Positions 8,989 to 17,685 of a stretch of DNA of 64,000 nt are shown here, piece after piece. The DNA comes from UBA2767 sp965228625 (GTDB lineage Bacteria; Pseudomonadota; Alphaproteobacteria; Rhizobiales; Methyloligellaceae): positions 2,604,001-2,668,000 of the forward strand of contig OZ245829.1 in the NCBI GenBank assembly GCA_965228625.1, read 5' to 3'. The notes beneath the pieces are model-generated. The model had not been told where the DNA came from and searched no databases. It worked only from the letters and a program-made list of their open reading frames with translations. The position numbers and the translations under genes were made by a program. How positions within the stretch are numbered: position 1 is the first letter of the stretch; each line of letters opens with the position of its first letter.

Positions 8989-10584
8989 TTACCGCGCAGA
9001 CTTGAGAGCCTTCATCGCCCGTTCTTTCACCTTTTCCGGCGCGCCGCTCGCATCCACACGATGCCAGGTCATGGGTCCGGTCTCGTAGGTCAGTTGCTCG
9101 GTGACGACCCTCGCCGTGGCGTCGGACGCATCCCCTTTTCGCGCTTCGACGCGGTCGATCAGGTCCCGGCCGGGGGCTTCGAGCCAGAGGCCGGTGAACG
9201 GCACGCCGGCCTTACGGGCGAGCTGTTCGGCGCGCTTGCGCTGATCGGGACGGGCGTACACCGCATCCATGATCACCGTTCGGCCGGCGGCAAGCGCCGT
9301 TTCGGCTTTCGCCGCGAGCGCGCGGTAGACGCGTCCCGTCGCGGCGGCCGAATAGTGCGCCGCCGTCAACCGTGTTGTCTCCTCCACACCGGCCAACCGC
9401 TTGCGTTCGATGTCGCTGCGGAACACGACCGCGCCGGGCACGGCGCCAATGTCCGGGGCGAGTGCCGCCGCCAGCGTGGATTTTCCGGTTCCCGACAAGC
9501 CGCCGATCGCAATCAGTCTCGGCGCCTCCGGTTGCAGAAAGTCACGCGCCAGCCGGAAGTACACGGCCACGTCGCGCCGCGCCGCCTCTATGCCGGCCTT
9601 TGCCGTGAACGGCAGCCGGTCGAGCCCGACCATCGCCCTCACGCTCGCCCGCACCGACAGGAACAGCGGCAGGAGGGCCAACCCGCGCAGCGAGGCGATC
9701 GGCTTCTCCCGCCCGGCATGGCTCAAATAGGCGTTGAGCAAATGATTGGCGTGTCCGTGAAGATCCCGGTGCCACAAATCCATCAGCAGGAACGCCTTGT
9801 CGTACAGCGTGTCGATGGTTGCGATGCGTTCGTCGAACTCAATGGCATCGAACAGGACGGGTTCACCGTCGATGCGGACGATGTTCTGCAGATGGAGATC
9901 GCCGTGGCAGTGCCGCACATAGCCCTGCCGCGCGCGGTCGCGCAACAGGCCGGTCCGCGCGCGCAATTCGCGGCGCACATCGGCCGCGTAGTCCGCGACA
10001 TCTTTTTCATCAAGCACCGACGAGTCCCGGCCGAGGGAGGCCATGAGGGGTTCAATGACCTGCTTCATCATGTCGGCGCCGTCGACCGTGCGTATCGGGG
10101 TCTCGCCGACATGAAGGTCCGCGACCTCTTTCGCCAGCGACCGCATCAGATCGAGGGGCAGCGTGCCGGCGTGCGCCTGCCGGTCGAACAGCTCCGCCTG
10201 ATCGAAACGGCGCATCTTGACGGCCCACTCGACGGGTTCGCCCTCCCCGCCTATTGCGAGCAGACCCTCGCCGGTCTGAACGATGGGAACGACGCCGAGA
10301 TAGATATCCGGCGCCGTGCGTCGATTGATCTGAACCTCGCGTTCGCACACGGCCCGCCGTTTTTCGAGCGTGCTGAAGTCTAGATAGGGCAGCTTGACCG
10401 CCCGCTTGATCTTGAAGGCGTACTTGCCGGCGAGAAAGACGACGGCGGCGTGCGTGTCGACACGCTCAACGGTTTCGGGAGCGGGGGTATAGGACGCCGG
10501 GTCCGCCATGTGCGCGAACACGGCATCCTGCGATACGCCGCCATCTGCCTCGCCTGCCGGTTGGTTTACGCGCCTGGTTGCCAT
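8989..10584 (-). CDS. Bifunctional APH-fold phosphotransferase / P-loop AAA kinase-like protein
   Basis: This 531-residue protein has two parts. Residues ~20-340 resemble the aminoglycoside phosphotransferase fold, with KIKRAVKLPYLDF and the catalytic-loop-like YVRHCHGDLHLQNIV followed by VLFDAIEFDE. Residues ~355-530 form a zeta-toxin/AAA_33-type P-loop kinase with GGLSGTGKSTLAAALAP and a later DAVYARPDQR stretch. The architecture is a recognised but functionally unassigned bacterial family. It is convergent with the gamma-glutamyltransferase gene (12-base gap). The substrate cannot be told from sequence, and an antibiotic-modifying role should not be assumed. Confidence 0.82.
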   Translation of the reverse strand: MATRRVNQPAGEADGGVSQDAVFAHMADPASYTPAPETVERVDTHAAVVFLAGKYAFKIKRAVKLPYLDFSTLEKRRAVCEREVQINRRTAPDIYLGVVPIVQTGEGLLAIGGEGEPVEWAVKMRRFDQAELFDRQAHAGTLPLDLMRSLAKEVADLHVGETPIRTVDGADMMKQVIEPLMASLGRDSSVLDEKDVADYAADVRRELRARTGLLRDRARQGYVRHCHGDLHLQNIVRIDGEPVLFDAIEFDERIATIDTLYDKAFLLMDLWHRDLHGHANHLLNAYLSHAGREKPIASLRGLALLPLFLSVRASVRAMVGLDRLPFTAKAGIEAARRDVAVYFRLARDFLQPEAPRLIAIGGLSGTGKSTLAAALAPDIGAVPGAVVFRSDIERKRLAGVEETTRLTAAHYSAAATGRVYRALAAKAETALAAGRTVIMDAVYARPDQRKRAEQLARKAGVPFTGLWLEAPGRDLIDRVEARKGDASDATARVVTEQLTYETGPMTWHRVDASGAPEKVKERAMKALKSAR

Positions 10585-10639
10585 TCCGACTTAATGGCTT
10601 GGAACAGGTGGGTGCGTCCATGATTCGTATCAGGAAAAT

Positions 10640-11512
10640 TCAGCCCGCCGCGCCATTCATGCGCGGCAGGACCTTGTGCGCGATCCAGTTGCGGACCTCG
10701 CGCAAGCGAACGTCCTCGTTCATGACGTCCTCATCGAAGCCATAACGCCACGCGATATCCATGCGGGAGGGGTCCTGGTGCAGCGCCTCGAGATCGTTGA
10801 CGAAGGTATCGGCCGATTCCATGTCCTCGAAGAAACCTAGCCTGATCATCTTTTCGCGGCGGCAGTAGCACAATCGCGCCATCTCGTGCAGGTCGAATTC
10901 GGGGTGATACTGCACGCCCCAGAAATCCCCGCCCTTGTACGACACCGACACAGCCTGGACATGGGTGAAGTCGTTCGACGCGAGAATCTGCGCTCCCGGT
11001 GGAAGATGCGTGATCTCGTCATCGTGGCTGGTCCAGGCGTCAAAGAGACCCTTCTTCTCGCGGTACAGCGGATGCGCCCTGCCCTCGACCGTCAGCCCGA
11101 TCTTGCGCGCCATGACCATTTCCCGCCCCTTCGGATTGCGCGCGCAGGTGCCGCCGGCGGCGACCACGGCGATTTGTGCCGCCCAGCAGGAGCCGAAGCT
11201 CGGAACCTTCGCTTCGAAGGCCGCGCGTGCGAATTCGATTTGCGGCGTGACGAACGGCCCGGGCTCGAACACGGTCAGGCTCGACCCGGTCCACGCGATG
11301 CCGTCGTACTGACCGATCGCGGCGCCCTTGGGCAACGCCGCGCCGGGGTCCGCCGGGAAGATGACGTCAACGTCCGCCTTGCCGCCGGGCGTGCACGTCT
11401 TGAGCATGCGGGCATAAAGCTCGCCCGCCGTCGACGCGCCTCCGGCCCTGAGGTCCTCGCGGCCGTCCTTCGTGTACCCGTCCAGGACGAGATAACGCGG
11501 AACGCGGCTCAT
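10640..11512 (-). CDS. Class I glutamine amidotransferase-like protein
   Basis: This 290-residue protein has the GMP synthase-type GATase1 fold. The nucleophile Cys is in PSFGSCWAAQIAVVAAGG, and the His-Glu pair is in WGVQYHPEFDLHEMARL. It has a ~60-residue C-terminal extension not found in the minimal GATase domain, rich in charged residues. The start overlaps the upstream HAD hydrolase stop by four bases, so the two are co-translated. Glutamine or a gamma-glutamyl compound is the likely substrate class, and the acceptor is unknown. It may act as a stand-alone amidase. Confidence 0.82.
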   Translation of the reverse strand: MSRVPRYLVLDGYTKDGREDLRAGGASTAGELYARMLKTCTPGGKADVDVIFPADPGAALPKGAAIGQYDGIAWTGSSLTVFEPGPFVTPQIEFARAAFEAKVPSFGSCWAAQIAVVAAGGTCARNPKGREMVMARKIGLTVEGRAHPLYREKKGLFDAWTSHDDEITHLPPGAQILASNDFTHVQAVSVSYKGGDFWGVQYHPEFDLHEMARLCYCRREKMIRLGFFEDMESADTFVNDLEALHQDPSRMDIAWRYGFDEDVMNEDVRLREVRNWIAHKVLPRMNGAAG

Positions 11513-12288
11513 GCAGGCGTCCCTTCGGCATCGGCCTTTTCCGCGACCCGGGCGATTATGCCCGGCAGGTCGTGATGACTGGCGCAGATCGCATCGGCGG
11601 TGGTGGCGGCGGCGTCGTCGGGACGGGTCGCGGTGAACAGAACCGCCTTTGCGCCGATCGCATGCGGTCCCTTTACGTCGTTCTGGTCGCGGTCACCGAC
11701 ATGGATGATCTCATGGGGCGCGACGCCGAGGGCATTCGCCGCGGCGTTGAACATGGATGCATGCGGTTTCGAACGCCCGACCTCGTCGGAAAACGCAAAC
11801 GCGCTGAAATAGCGTTTCAGGCCGTGCCCGTCGAGGATCTCGCGCAGACCGGTCCCGGGTGTGACGATTGAATCGGATATGACACAGAGTTTGAAGTCCC
11901 TGGCCAGCGCCTCAAGCGACCGGGCGACGCCGTCGATGGGATTGGGCGGGATCTCCACCTCCATGCGCGCGGTCTCATCGACCAGGCGCTCAAATGCGTC
12001 AGCGGGTAAAGTGCGGCCAAGCCCGTCGAGCACCACGCCCAGACGCTGCTCGAGCGTCCAGTTGATATGCAGCTTCTTCCAGACAACATTGAAACCGGCA
12101 TCCGCCGTGTCGTAGGCAAGGGCGACGCGCTCATAGTCCGTCGGCTCGATCTCGTTCAGCGCCTGCCAGACAAGATGCCTGCGCTGATCCCGTTTCGACC
12201 GCAACCCGCGGGCGGCGCGAATATCCTCGTCGGAGTCGTCGTCGACGAGTGTGTCCCACATATCGAAGCTGATAACCTTGATCGCCAT
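11509..12288 (-). CDS. HAD-superfamily hydrolase
   Basis: The 259-residue protein has the haloacid dehalogenase fold. Motif I is ISFDMWDTLVDD near residue 9, motif II is the VISDSIVTPG region, motif III is the Lys in GRSKPHASMF, and motif IV is HVGDRDQNDVKGPHAIG. In motif I the residue two after the nucleophile Asp is Trp, not the usual Asp. Dehalogenase- and phosphonatase-type HADs differ at the same place, so a plain phosphatase call is unsafe. It is the first gene of a two-gene unit with the GATase, transcribed away from the ABC importer genes. Confidence 0.8.
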   Translation of the reverse strand: MAIKVISFDMWDTLVDDDSDEDIRAARGLRSKRDQRRHLVWQALNEIEPTDYERVALAYDTADAGFNVVWKKLHINWTLEQRLGVVLDGLGRTLPADAFERLVDETARMEVEIPPNPIDGVARSLEALARDFKLCVISDSIVTPGTGLREILDGHGLKRYFSAFAFSDEVGRSKPHASMFNAAANALGVAPHEIIHVGDRDQNDVKGPHAIGAKAVLFTATRPDDAAATTADAICASHHDLPGIIARVAEKADAEGTPA

Positions 12289-12785
12289 TTCGTCTGCTTT
12301 TTTTGCAATTTCTTCTTGTCGCGGTATCGCATCAACGCGCGCGCAGCACTAGGCGTCCACGACTTATGGATATCCCAAATCTGTTCGATAGATGGATTTG
12401 AGGGGTGGAAGACCTTGTTGAATGGTCCCGGTCGGAAGACGACGCAATTAACGGCCATTTGCTTCCAGCACAAGTGCGGTCGCCTTGGCTCTACGGGATC
12501 AGGCGCCCGCCAAGCGGGTCCGTTGGTCGCTGTTCTCCGTGCGAGAAAAATAGTTTCAACTCCGGCGCGCATAGTGGGTCGGGCGGCGCGCAACGGGCTG
12601 ATTGGGAACAATTGACCGGAAAATCGTTCATCCGCGTAAACCACTTTCGAGAGTTCACTTGACTTTCCGTGTGCCTTCCATTGGATTGTCAGCAAAGGTG
12701 TACAGGGGGTGAAGTCGCGCGTTACGTGCGACGGAACGAAAGAAGTGCGCCATAAGATAAGTTGGTAAAGGGAGGGGTTGGGTCA
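12289..12785. other. Non-coding divergent region between HAD/GATase and ABC importer operons
   Basis: About 500 bases lie between the HAD start on - and the first ABC gene on +. The frames open here do not look protein-like and have no convincing ribosome-binding site. The region should hold both promoters and a long leader for the importer. The clearest structures are the dyad at 12714-12732 and the GGGAGGGG ribosome-binding site just before 12786. The sequence is less GC-rich than the flanking genes. No riboswitch class was recognised. Confidence 0.6.
12714..12732. promoter_or_regulatory. Inverted repeat, possible operator of the ABC importer operon
   Basis: GTCGCGCG and CGTGCGAC flank a TTA centre, giving an 8-base dyad with one mismatch. 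It lies about 55 bases before the TTG start of the first importer gene. The spacer is too short for a stable RNA hairpin, so a DNA-binding dimer is the more natural reading. The regulator is unknown. Confidence 0.35.
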
Positions 12786-13814
12786 TTGCCCAAGTTAATT
12801 GAGATTGATGGACTGAAAACTCAGTTCTACACATCGGCCGGCACGGTCAAGGCGGTCGATGGCATCACCTACGATGTGGACGAAGGCGAGACGGTCGCGA
12901 TCGTGGGTGAATCGGGCTGCGGAAAATCGGTGAGCGCAATGTCGATCTTGCGCCTTATCCCCGATCCTCCCGGAAAAATCGTCGAAGGCAGCATCATGTT
13001 TCAGGGGCGTGACATCCTGAAGCTGAGCGAAGCCGAGATGCGGGACTTGCGCGGCAAAGACATCGGCATGGTGTTCCAGGAGCCGATGACCTCGCTCAAT
13101 CCCGTGCTGACGATCGGCCGGCAACTGACCGAAACACTCGAGGAACATCTCGGCGTCACCGGCGAAGCGGCGGACGCGCGCGCCATCGAGCTGCTTGGCC
13201 TCGTCGGCATTGCCGAGCCTCAACGCCGCCTTGTCCAGTATCCGCATCATCTCAGCGGCGGCATGCGCCAGCGCGTCATGATCGCCATGGCGCTGGCATG
13301 TGAACCGAAGCTCATCATCGCCGACGAACCGACGACCGCGCTCGACGTGACGATCCAGGCCCAGATCCTGGAGCTCATGAAGGACCTGACGCGCCGTCTC
13401 GGCGTCGCGCTGATCATCATCACCCACAATCTCGGCGTCGTGGCCCGGTATGCCGACCGCGTGAACGTCATGTATGCCGGCAAGATCATCGAGAGCGGCA
13501 CTGCACACGACATCTATCACAACCCCCGCCATCCCTACACGCTGGCGTTGCTGAAGTCGGTTCCGCGCATGGATCTGCCGCGGCAGGCGAAGCTCGACCC
13601 GGTCGAGGGACAGCCGCCGGATCTGACGCGCCTCGATGACGGATGCGCGTTCCGTCCGCGATGCGGGTTCGCCATCGAGCGGTGCGCGAAAGAGTTCCCG
13701 CCGCTTGAGAGTGTCCAGGGTCCGCATATTGCGGCCTGCTGGTCGAAGGAACGGGTCGCCAAGAGCGCACGCGCCACAGCCGCGCAAACGAAAAAGCTGA
13801 GGAAGGCATCATGA
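12786..13814 (+). CDS. Peptide-type ABC importer, ATP-binding protein (DppD/OppD family)
   Basis: This cytoplasmic ATPase powers the five-component importer encoded at 12.8-18.6 kb. The 342-residue protein has Walker A GESGCGKS, the Q-loop in FQEPMTSLNPVLTIGRQ, signature LSGGMRQRVMIAMAL, Walker B LIIADEPTTALDVT and the H-loop ITHNLG. The C-terminal oligopeptide/dipeptide ABC domain with a cysteine cluster (GCAFRPRCGFAIERC) is typical of OppD/DppD, where it often binds an iron-sulfur cluster. No ATG fits. TTG 12786 follows a GGGAGGGG site by about 8 bases and is preferred over TTG 12762. It overlaps the next gene by four bases. Confidence 0.92.
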   Translation: MPKLIEIDGLKTQFYTSAGTVKAVDGITYDVDEGETVAIVGESGCGKSVSAMSILRLIPDPPGKIVEGSIMFQGRDILKLSEAEMRDLRGKDIGMVFQEPMTSLNPVLTIGRQLTETLEEHLGVTGEAADARAIELLGLVGIAEPQRRLVQYPHHLSGGMRQRVMIAMALACEPKLIIADEPTTALDVTIQAQILELMKDLTRRLGVALIIITHNLGVVARYADRVNVMYAGKIIESGTAHDIYHNPRHPYTLALLKSVPRMDLPRQAKLDPVEGQPPDLTRLDDGCAFRPRCGFAIERCAKEFPPLESVQGPHIAACWSKERVAKSARATAAQTKKLRKAS

Positions 13815-14929
13815 GCACGGCAAGGTCAAAACCGGCTGCAAAACGCAAGACGTCTGCGGCCCGGAAACCGGCGGGTTCGCGCAAGACGGCGGCAAAACGG
13901 GGTACGGCAGCGAAACGGCGGAGCACGCCGGCACGGCCGACGAAACCGCAGTTCACCGAGACGTTGGTCAACGTCAAGGGCTTGACGATGCACTTCCCGG
14001 TCACCGAAGGCGCACTGGTTCCGAGAGTCGTGGCCCACGTGAAGGCCGTTGACGGCATCACGTTTGACATCATGAAGGGCGAAACGCTGGGCCTCGTCGG
14101 CGAATCCGGCTGCGGCAAGACGACCACGGGCCGTTGCATTCTGCAGCTCGAGAAGGCCACCAGCGGCGACATCATCTATGACGGCCAGAACCTCAACCAG
14201 CTGAACAAGCAGCAAATGCGGCCCCTGCGCCAGCGCATTCAGGTCATTTTCCAGGACCCGTACTCGTCGCTGAACCCGCGCATGAAAATCGGTGACATCA
14301 TCACCGAGCCGATGAAGGTGCACAACACCGAGCCCGATGAGGCTGCCCGGCGCAGCCGCGCATTGGAACTGCTCGAGGTCTGCGGCCTCAACCCGAAATT
14401 CGCGGACCGTTATCCGCACGAAATGAGTGGTGGCCAGCGCCAGCGCGTCGGCATCGCGCGTGCGCTTTCGGTCAAGCCCGAGTTCATCATTTGCGACGAG
14501 GCGGTTTCGGCGCTGGACGTGTCGATCCAGGCACAGGTTATCAACCTGCTCGAGGACCTGCGCGACGAGTTCAACCTCACATATTTGTTTATTGCGCACG
14601 ACCTCAGCGTCGTGCGTCATCTGTGTCATCGCGTGGCTGTGATGTATCTCGGCAAGATGGTCGAACTCGCCGCATGCGACGAGCTTTTCGACCATCCGTT
14701 GCACCCTTACACGCAGGCGCTGCTGAACGCCGTGCCGATCCCCGACCCCGCGGTCGAGGAGAAACGCAAGCATCAGATTATCAAGGGTGAGATACCGAGC
14801 CCGATCAATCCGCCGTCAGGTTGCGTGTTTCACCCGCGCTGCCCCATCGCGGTTGAAGAATGCAAGAAAAGTGTGCCAGAGTTCAGAGAGATCAGACCCG
14901 GTCACTGGGTGGCCTGTTCTGAGATCTGA
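13811..14929 (+). CDS. Peptide-type ABC importer, ATP-binding protein (DppF/OppF family) with basic N-terminal tail
   Basis: This is the second ATPase of the importer, 372 residues. Walker A is GESGCGKTT, the Q-loop is FQDPYSSLNPRM, the signature is MSGGQRQRVGIARAL, Walker B is FIICDEAVSALDVS and the H-loop is IAHDLS. The C-terminal domain again has paired cysteines (GCVFHPRCPIAVEEC). Walker B carries the DEA variant often seen in this family. The first ~47 residues are an unusual Lys/Arg/Ala/Thr-rich, histone-H1-like tail ahead of the normal domain start near LVNVKGLTMHFP. The ATG overlaps the upstream stop (ATGA), supporting the long form. Confidence 0.92.
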   Translation: MSTARSKPAAKRKTSAARKPAGSRKTAAKRGTAAKRRSTPARPTKPQFTETLVNVKGLTMHFPVTEGALVPRVVAHVKAVDGITFDIMKGETLGLVGESGCGKTTTGRCILQLEKATSGDIIYDGQNLNQLNKQQMRPLRQRIQVIFQDPYSSLNPRMKIGDIITEPMKVHNTEPDEAARRSRALELLEVCGLNPKFADRYPHEMSGGQRQRVGIARALSVKPEFIICDEAVSALDVSIQAQVINLLEDLRDEFNLTYLFIAHDLSVVRHLCHRVAVMYLGKMVELAACDELFDHPLHPYTQALLNAVPIPDPAVEEKRKHQIIKGEIPSPINPPSGCVFHPRCPIAVEECKKSVPEFREIRPGHWVACSEI

Positions 14930-14957
14930 ATGACCCCCCAGAAGGGTCGCGCGTTCC

Positions 14958-14976
14958 GGGAACACGCGAAGTTCCC
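14958..14976 (+). promoter_or_regulatory. Small stem-loop between the ATPase and binding-protein genes
   Basis: GGGAAC (14958-14963) can pair with GTTCCC (14971-14976) around a 7-base loop, 24 bases before the start codon of the binding-protein gene. There is no following T-run, so it is not a full terminator. It may mark an RNA processing point or shield the 5' end of the binding-protein message. Confidence 0.3.
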
Positions 14977-14999
14977 AAAACTGTAAAGGGAGGAATAGT

Positions 15000-16607
15000 A
15001 TGAGATTCCCACGTAAGTTTGCCGTACCGGTAGCGGCGGGGTTGGCCCTCGCTTTCGGTATGGCTGACGCGGCGCAAGCCGAGACACCGAAAAAAGGCGG
15101 TGTGCTGAACTTCGTCGTCGGCTCCAAGATCCCGTCCTATGACGGGCATATCGAAGGCACCTTCGGCATGATCCATCCGATCAGGCCGTTCTATTCGACG
15201 CTGATCAGGGTCAACCCCGACAACCCGTCCTCGCCGGTCGATTTCGTCTGTGACGTGTGTGTTGGTGACCTTCCGAAGGGCGAAGAAGGCGGCACGAAGT
15301 ACGTTTTCAAGATTCGCGATGACGTCATTTTCCACGATGGAACACCGCTGACGGCTGAGGATGTCGTTGCAACCTACAACAAGATCATCTTTCCGCCGGA
15401 GGGCATCGCCTCCGCGCGTAAAGCCTTCTTCAAGATGGTTGACAGCGTTGAAGCGACTGGCAAGTACGAAGTCACCTTCAAGCTGAAGTTTCCGTCCGGC
15501 TCGTTCATTCCGTCCGTGGCAATGCCGTTCAACTTCATCTACTCGAAGAAGGACCTCGACACTCACGGCTACACCTGGCACCAGAAGAACGTGAACGGCA
15601 CCGGTGCCTTCACCTTCGTCCAGCATCAGCCGGGCTCATTCGTCGAAGGCAAGAAATACGACAACTACCATCACGACGGGAAACCGTACCTCGATGGTTA
15701 CAAGGCCATTTCGGCTCCCAAGATGGCGTTGCGCCTGCAGGCGATCCGCGGTGACCGTGCTGCGATCGAGTTTCGCGGCTTCCCGCCGAAGGCACGTGAC
15801 GATCTAATCAAGGCGCTGGGCGACGACATCACCGTCCAGGAAAGCGACTGGAACTGCATCCTGCTCGCCACGCCGAACCAGCGTCGCAAGCCGTTTGACG
15901 ACCCGCGGGTCCGTCAGGCCCTTTCGCTGGCTCTCGACCGCTGGGGCGGCTCCGAGTATCTCTCGAAGATCGCGATCGTGAAGACGGTCGGCGGCGTGGT
16001 TTTCCCGAACCATCCGCTCGCAGCGACCGAAGAAGAGCTGGTGAAGATCACGGGCTTTGGCAAGGACGTCAAGGCGAACCGCGAAAAAGCCAAGCAGCTT
16101 CTGAGAGAAGCCGGCGCCGAAAACCTGAAGATCCAGTTCAACAACCGCGGCGTCGATCAGCCGTACAAGGTTGTTGGCACCTGGCTCATCGACCAGTGGA
16201 AGCAGATTGGCGTCGAAGCTGAACAGCAGGTGAACCCGAGCCCGGTCTTCTACGACAAGCTCCGTAAGAAGTTCGACTTCGACGTTTCGATCGACTTCAA
16301 CTGCCAGTCCGTCGTGAACCCGATTGCTGACGTGACCAAGTTCCTTGGTTCGGCCGGCAACAACTATGGTGGTTACGACGACAAGGAGCTCGAGGCGATC
16401 TACGATCGTCTTCTGCGGGCAGAGACCGAGGAAGAGCAGCGCAAGATCATGCGCGAGTATGAAGCTCGTGCACTCGGTCAGGCGCATCTCATCCCGACGC
16501 TGTGGTGGTACAAGATCAACCCGCACCGTTCATACGTGAAGGGCTGGAAGATCGCACCGAGCCACTACCTGAACCAGCACCTCGATCAGGTCTGGCTCGA
16601 CCAGTAG
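15000..16607 (+). CDS. ABC importer substrate-binding protein, family 5 (peptide/nickel type)
   Basis: This is a periplasmic solute-binding protein of the SBP_bac_5 family, 535 residues. A Sec signal peptide covers residues 1-27 (RKF, a hydrophobic stretch, then AQA before Glu28). No lipobox Cys is present, so it is soluble and periplasmic. Family features include the YVFKIRDDVIFHDGTPLTAEDVV stretch and PFDDPRVRQALSLALDR. The start has an excellent AAAGGGAGGA site. The ligand cannot be read from sequence: family members bind peptides, opines, nickel, glutathione or sugars. It sits between the two ATPase genes and the two permease genes, and a strong hairpin follows it. Confidence 0.92.
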   Translation: MRFPRKFAVPVAAGLALAFGMADAAQAETPKKGGVLNFVVGSKIPSYDGHIEGTFGMIHPIRPFYSTLIRVNPDNPSSPVDFVCDVCVGDLPKGEEGGTKYVFKIRDDVIFHDGTPLTAEDVVATYNKIIFPPEGIASARKAFFKMVDSVEATGKYEVTFKLKFPSGSFIPSVAMPFNFIYSKKDLDTHGYTWHQKNVNGTGAFTFVQHQPGSFVEGKKYDNYHHDGKPYLDGYKAISAPKMALRLQAIRGDRAAIEFRGFPPKARDDLIKALGDDITVQESDWNCILLATPNQRRKPFDDPRVRQALSLALDRWGGSEYLSKIAIVKTVGGVVFPNHPLAATEEELVKITGFGKDVKANREKAKQLLREAGAENLKIQFNNRGVDQPYKVVGTWLIDQWKQIGVEAEQQVNPSPVFYDKLRKKFDFDVSIDFNCQSVVNPIADVTKFLGSAGNNYGGYDDKELEAIYDRLLRAETEEEQRKIMREYEARALGQAHLIPTLWWYKINPHRSYVKGWKIAPSHYLNQHLDQVWLDQ

Positions 16608-16642
16608 CGGCTCGCAGCCAAGCTGACCAAAGCAAGATCCTT

Positions 16643-16673
16643 CCCCGCCCGGGCAACGGCGTTCCGGGCGGGG
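16643..16673 (+). promoter_or_regulatory. Perfect 10-bp stem-loop after the binding-protein gene
   Basis: CCCCGCCCGG (16643-16652) and CCGGGCGGGG (16664-16673) form a perfect GC stem with an 11-base loop, 35 bases after the stop of the binding-protein gene and 28 bases before the permease start. No T-run follows. Such hairpins commonly protect the 3' end of binding-protein mRNA or cause partial attenuation, so the binding protein is made in excess over the membrane subunits. Confidence 0.6.
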
Positions 16674-16701
16674 GACTCCGCAACCGGAAAACACTGGGCA
16701 C

Positions 16702-17673
16702 ATGTGGCAATATATAGTTAAGCGATTGATTCTGATGATCCCGACCCTGGTGGGGGCGGCGATCCTGATTTTCTTCCTTTTGCGACTCATTCCCGGCGAT
16801 GTTTGCGAACTCAAGATGGCCGGCGCGGGTCTATACGCGGACCAGGAACAGATTGACATCTGTCGCGAAAACCTGGGTCTCAACCGGCCCATCCTGGTGC
16901 AGTTCTGGGAGTTCTTTTCCGGTTTCCTGACCTTCGATCTCGGCACGTCCATGTGGACGGGCAAGGCGATCACCTACGAAATCGGACTGCGGTTCCAGCT
17001 CTCGCTCCAGGTCGCGATCATGGCGACACTCGTTTCCATCCTGATCGCCATTCCGCTCGGCACGATTTCCGCCGTCCGGCAGAACACCTGGCTCGACTAC
17101 GGCGTCCGTGCCTTCTCGATCGCCGGCATCGCCATTCCGTCCTTCTGGCTCGGAATCATGATCATTCTTGGCCTGCTGATCATCACGCAGGCCTGGTTCG
17201 GGACGCCATGGATGCCACCCATTGAATACACGCCCATATGGGTGGATCCGATTGCCAATTTATCCCAGCTCATATGGCCCGCAATTGCGACGGGGTATCG
17301 CTATTCCGCTGTCGCAACCCGCATGACCCGCTCGGCACTTCTGGAGGTGCTGCGTGAAGACTATATCCGGACCGCCCGGGCCAAGGGCCTGATGGAGAAA
17401 CTCATAATCAACCGTCATGCACTGAAGAACTCGATGCTGCCGGTTGTGACAGTGATCGGTATCGAGTTCGCGTTCCTGATGGGCGGTCTCGTCGTGACCG
17501 AGCAGGTCTTCAACCTGAACGGCCTCGGAAAACTGTTCGTCGAGTCCGTCACCAATCAGGACTTTGCGATGACCCAGGCCCTCGTCATGCTCGTGGTCTG
17601 CGTGTTCATTTTCACGAACTTCGTCGTCGATATCATGTATGCGTGGCTGGATCCGCGCATCAGATACGCCTAG
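16702..17673 (+). CDS. ABC importer permease (DppB/OppB family)
   Basis: This is an inner-membrane subunit of the importer, 323 residues with about six transmembrane segments. The N-terminus MWQYIVKRLILMIPTLVGAAILIFFLLRL is typical of DppB-type permeases, and the BPD_transp_1 domain occupies the C-terminal two thirds. The EAA cytoplasmic loop is readable as LREDYIRTARAKGLMEKLIINRHALKN. Compared with many DppB proteins the N-terminal periplasmic part has an extra CELKMAGAGLYADQEQIDICRENLGL segment. The next permease gene follows after 12 bases with a good AGGAGG site. Confidence 0.92.
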   Translation: MWQYIVKRLILMIPTLVGAAILIFFLLRLIPGDVCELKMAGAGLYADQEQIDICRENLGLNRPILVQFWEFFSGFLTFDLGTSMWTGKAITYEIGLRFQLSLQVAIMATLVSILIAIPLGTISAVRQNTWLDYGVRAFSIAGIAIPSFWLGIMIILGLLIITQAWFGTPWMPPIEYTPIWVDPIANLSQLIWPAIATGYRYSAVATRMTRSALLEVLREDYIRTARAKGLMEKLIINRHALKNSMLPVVTVIGIEFAFLMGGLVVTEQVFNLNGLGKLFVESVTNQDFAMTQALVMLVVCVFIFTNFVVDIMYAWLDPRIRYA

Positions 17674-17685
17674 GAGGACGCTCCA

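Noticed and set aside
8989..10584. Aminoglycoside resistance gene
   Set aside because: The APH-like fold is fused to a P-loop kinase, a common chromosomal family without known resistance function.
12156..12695. 179-codon frame on - extending upstream of the HAD gene
   Set aside because: It overlaps the HAD gene in another frame, has no ribosome-binding site, and its composition does not look like a protein.
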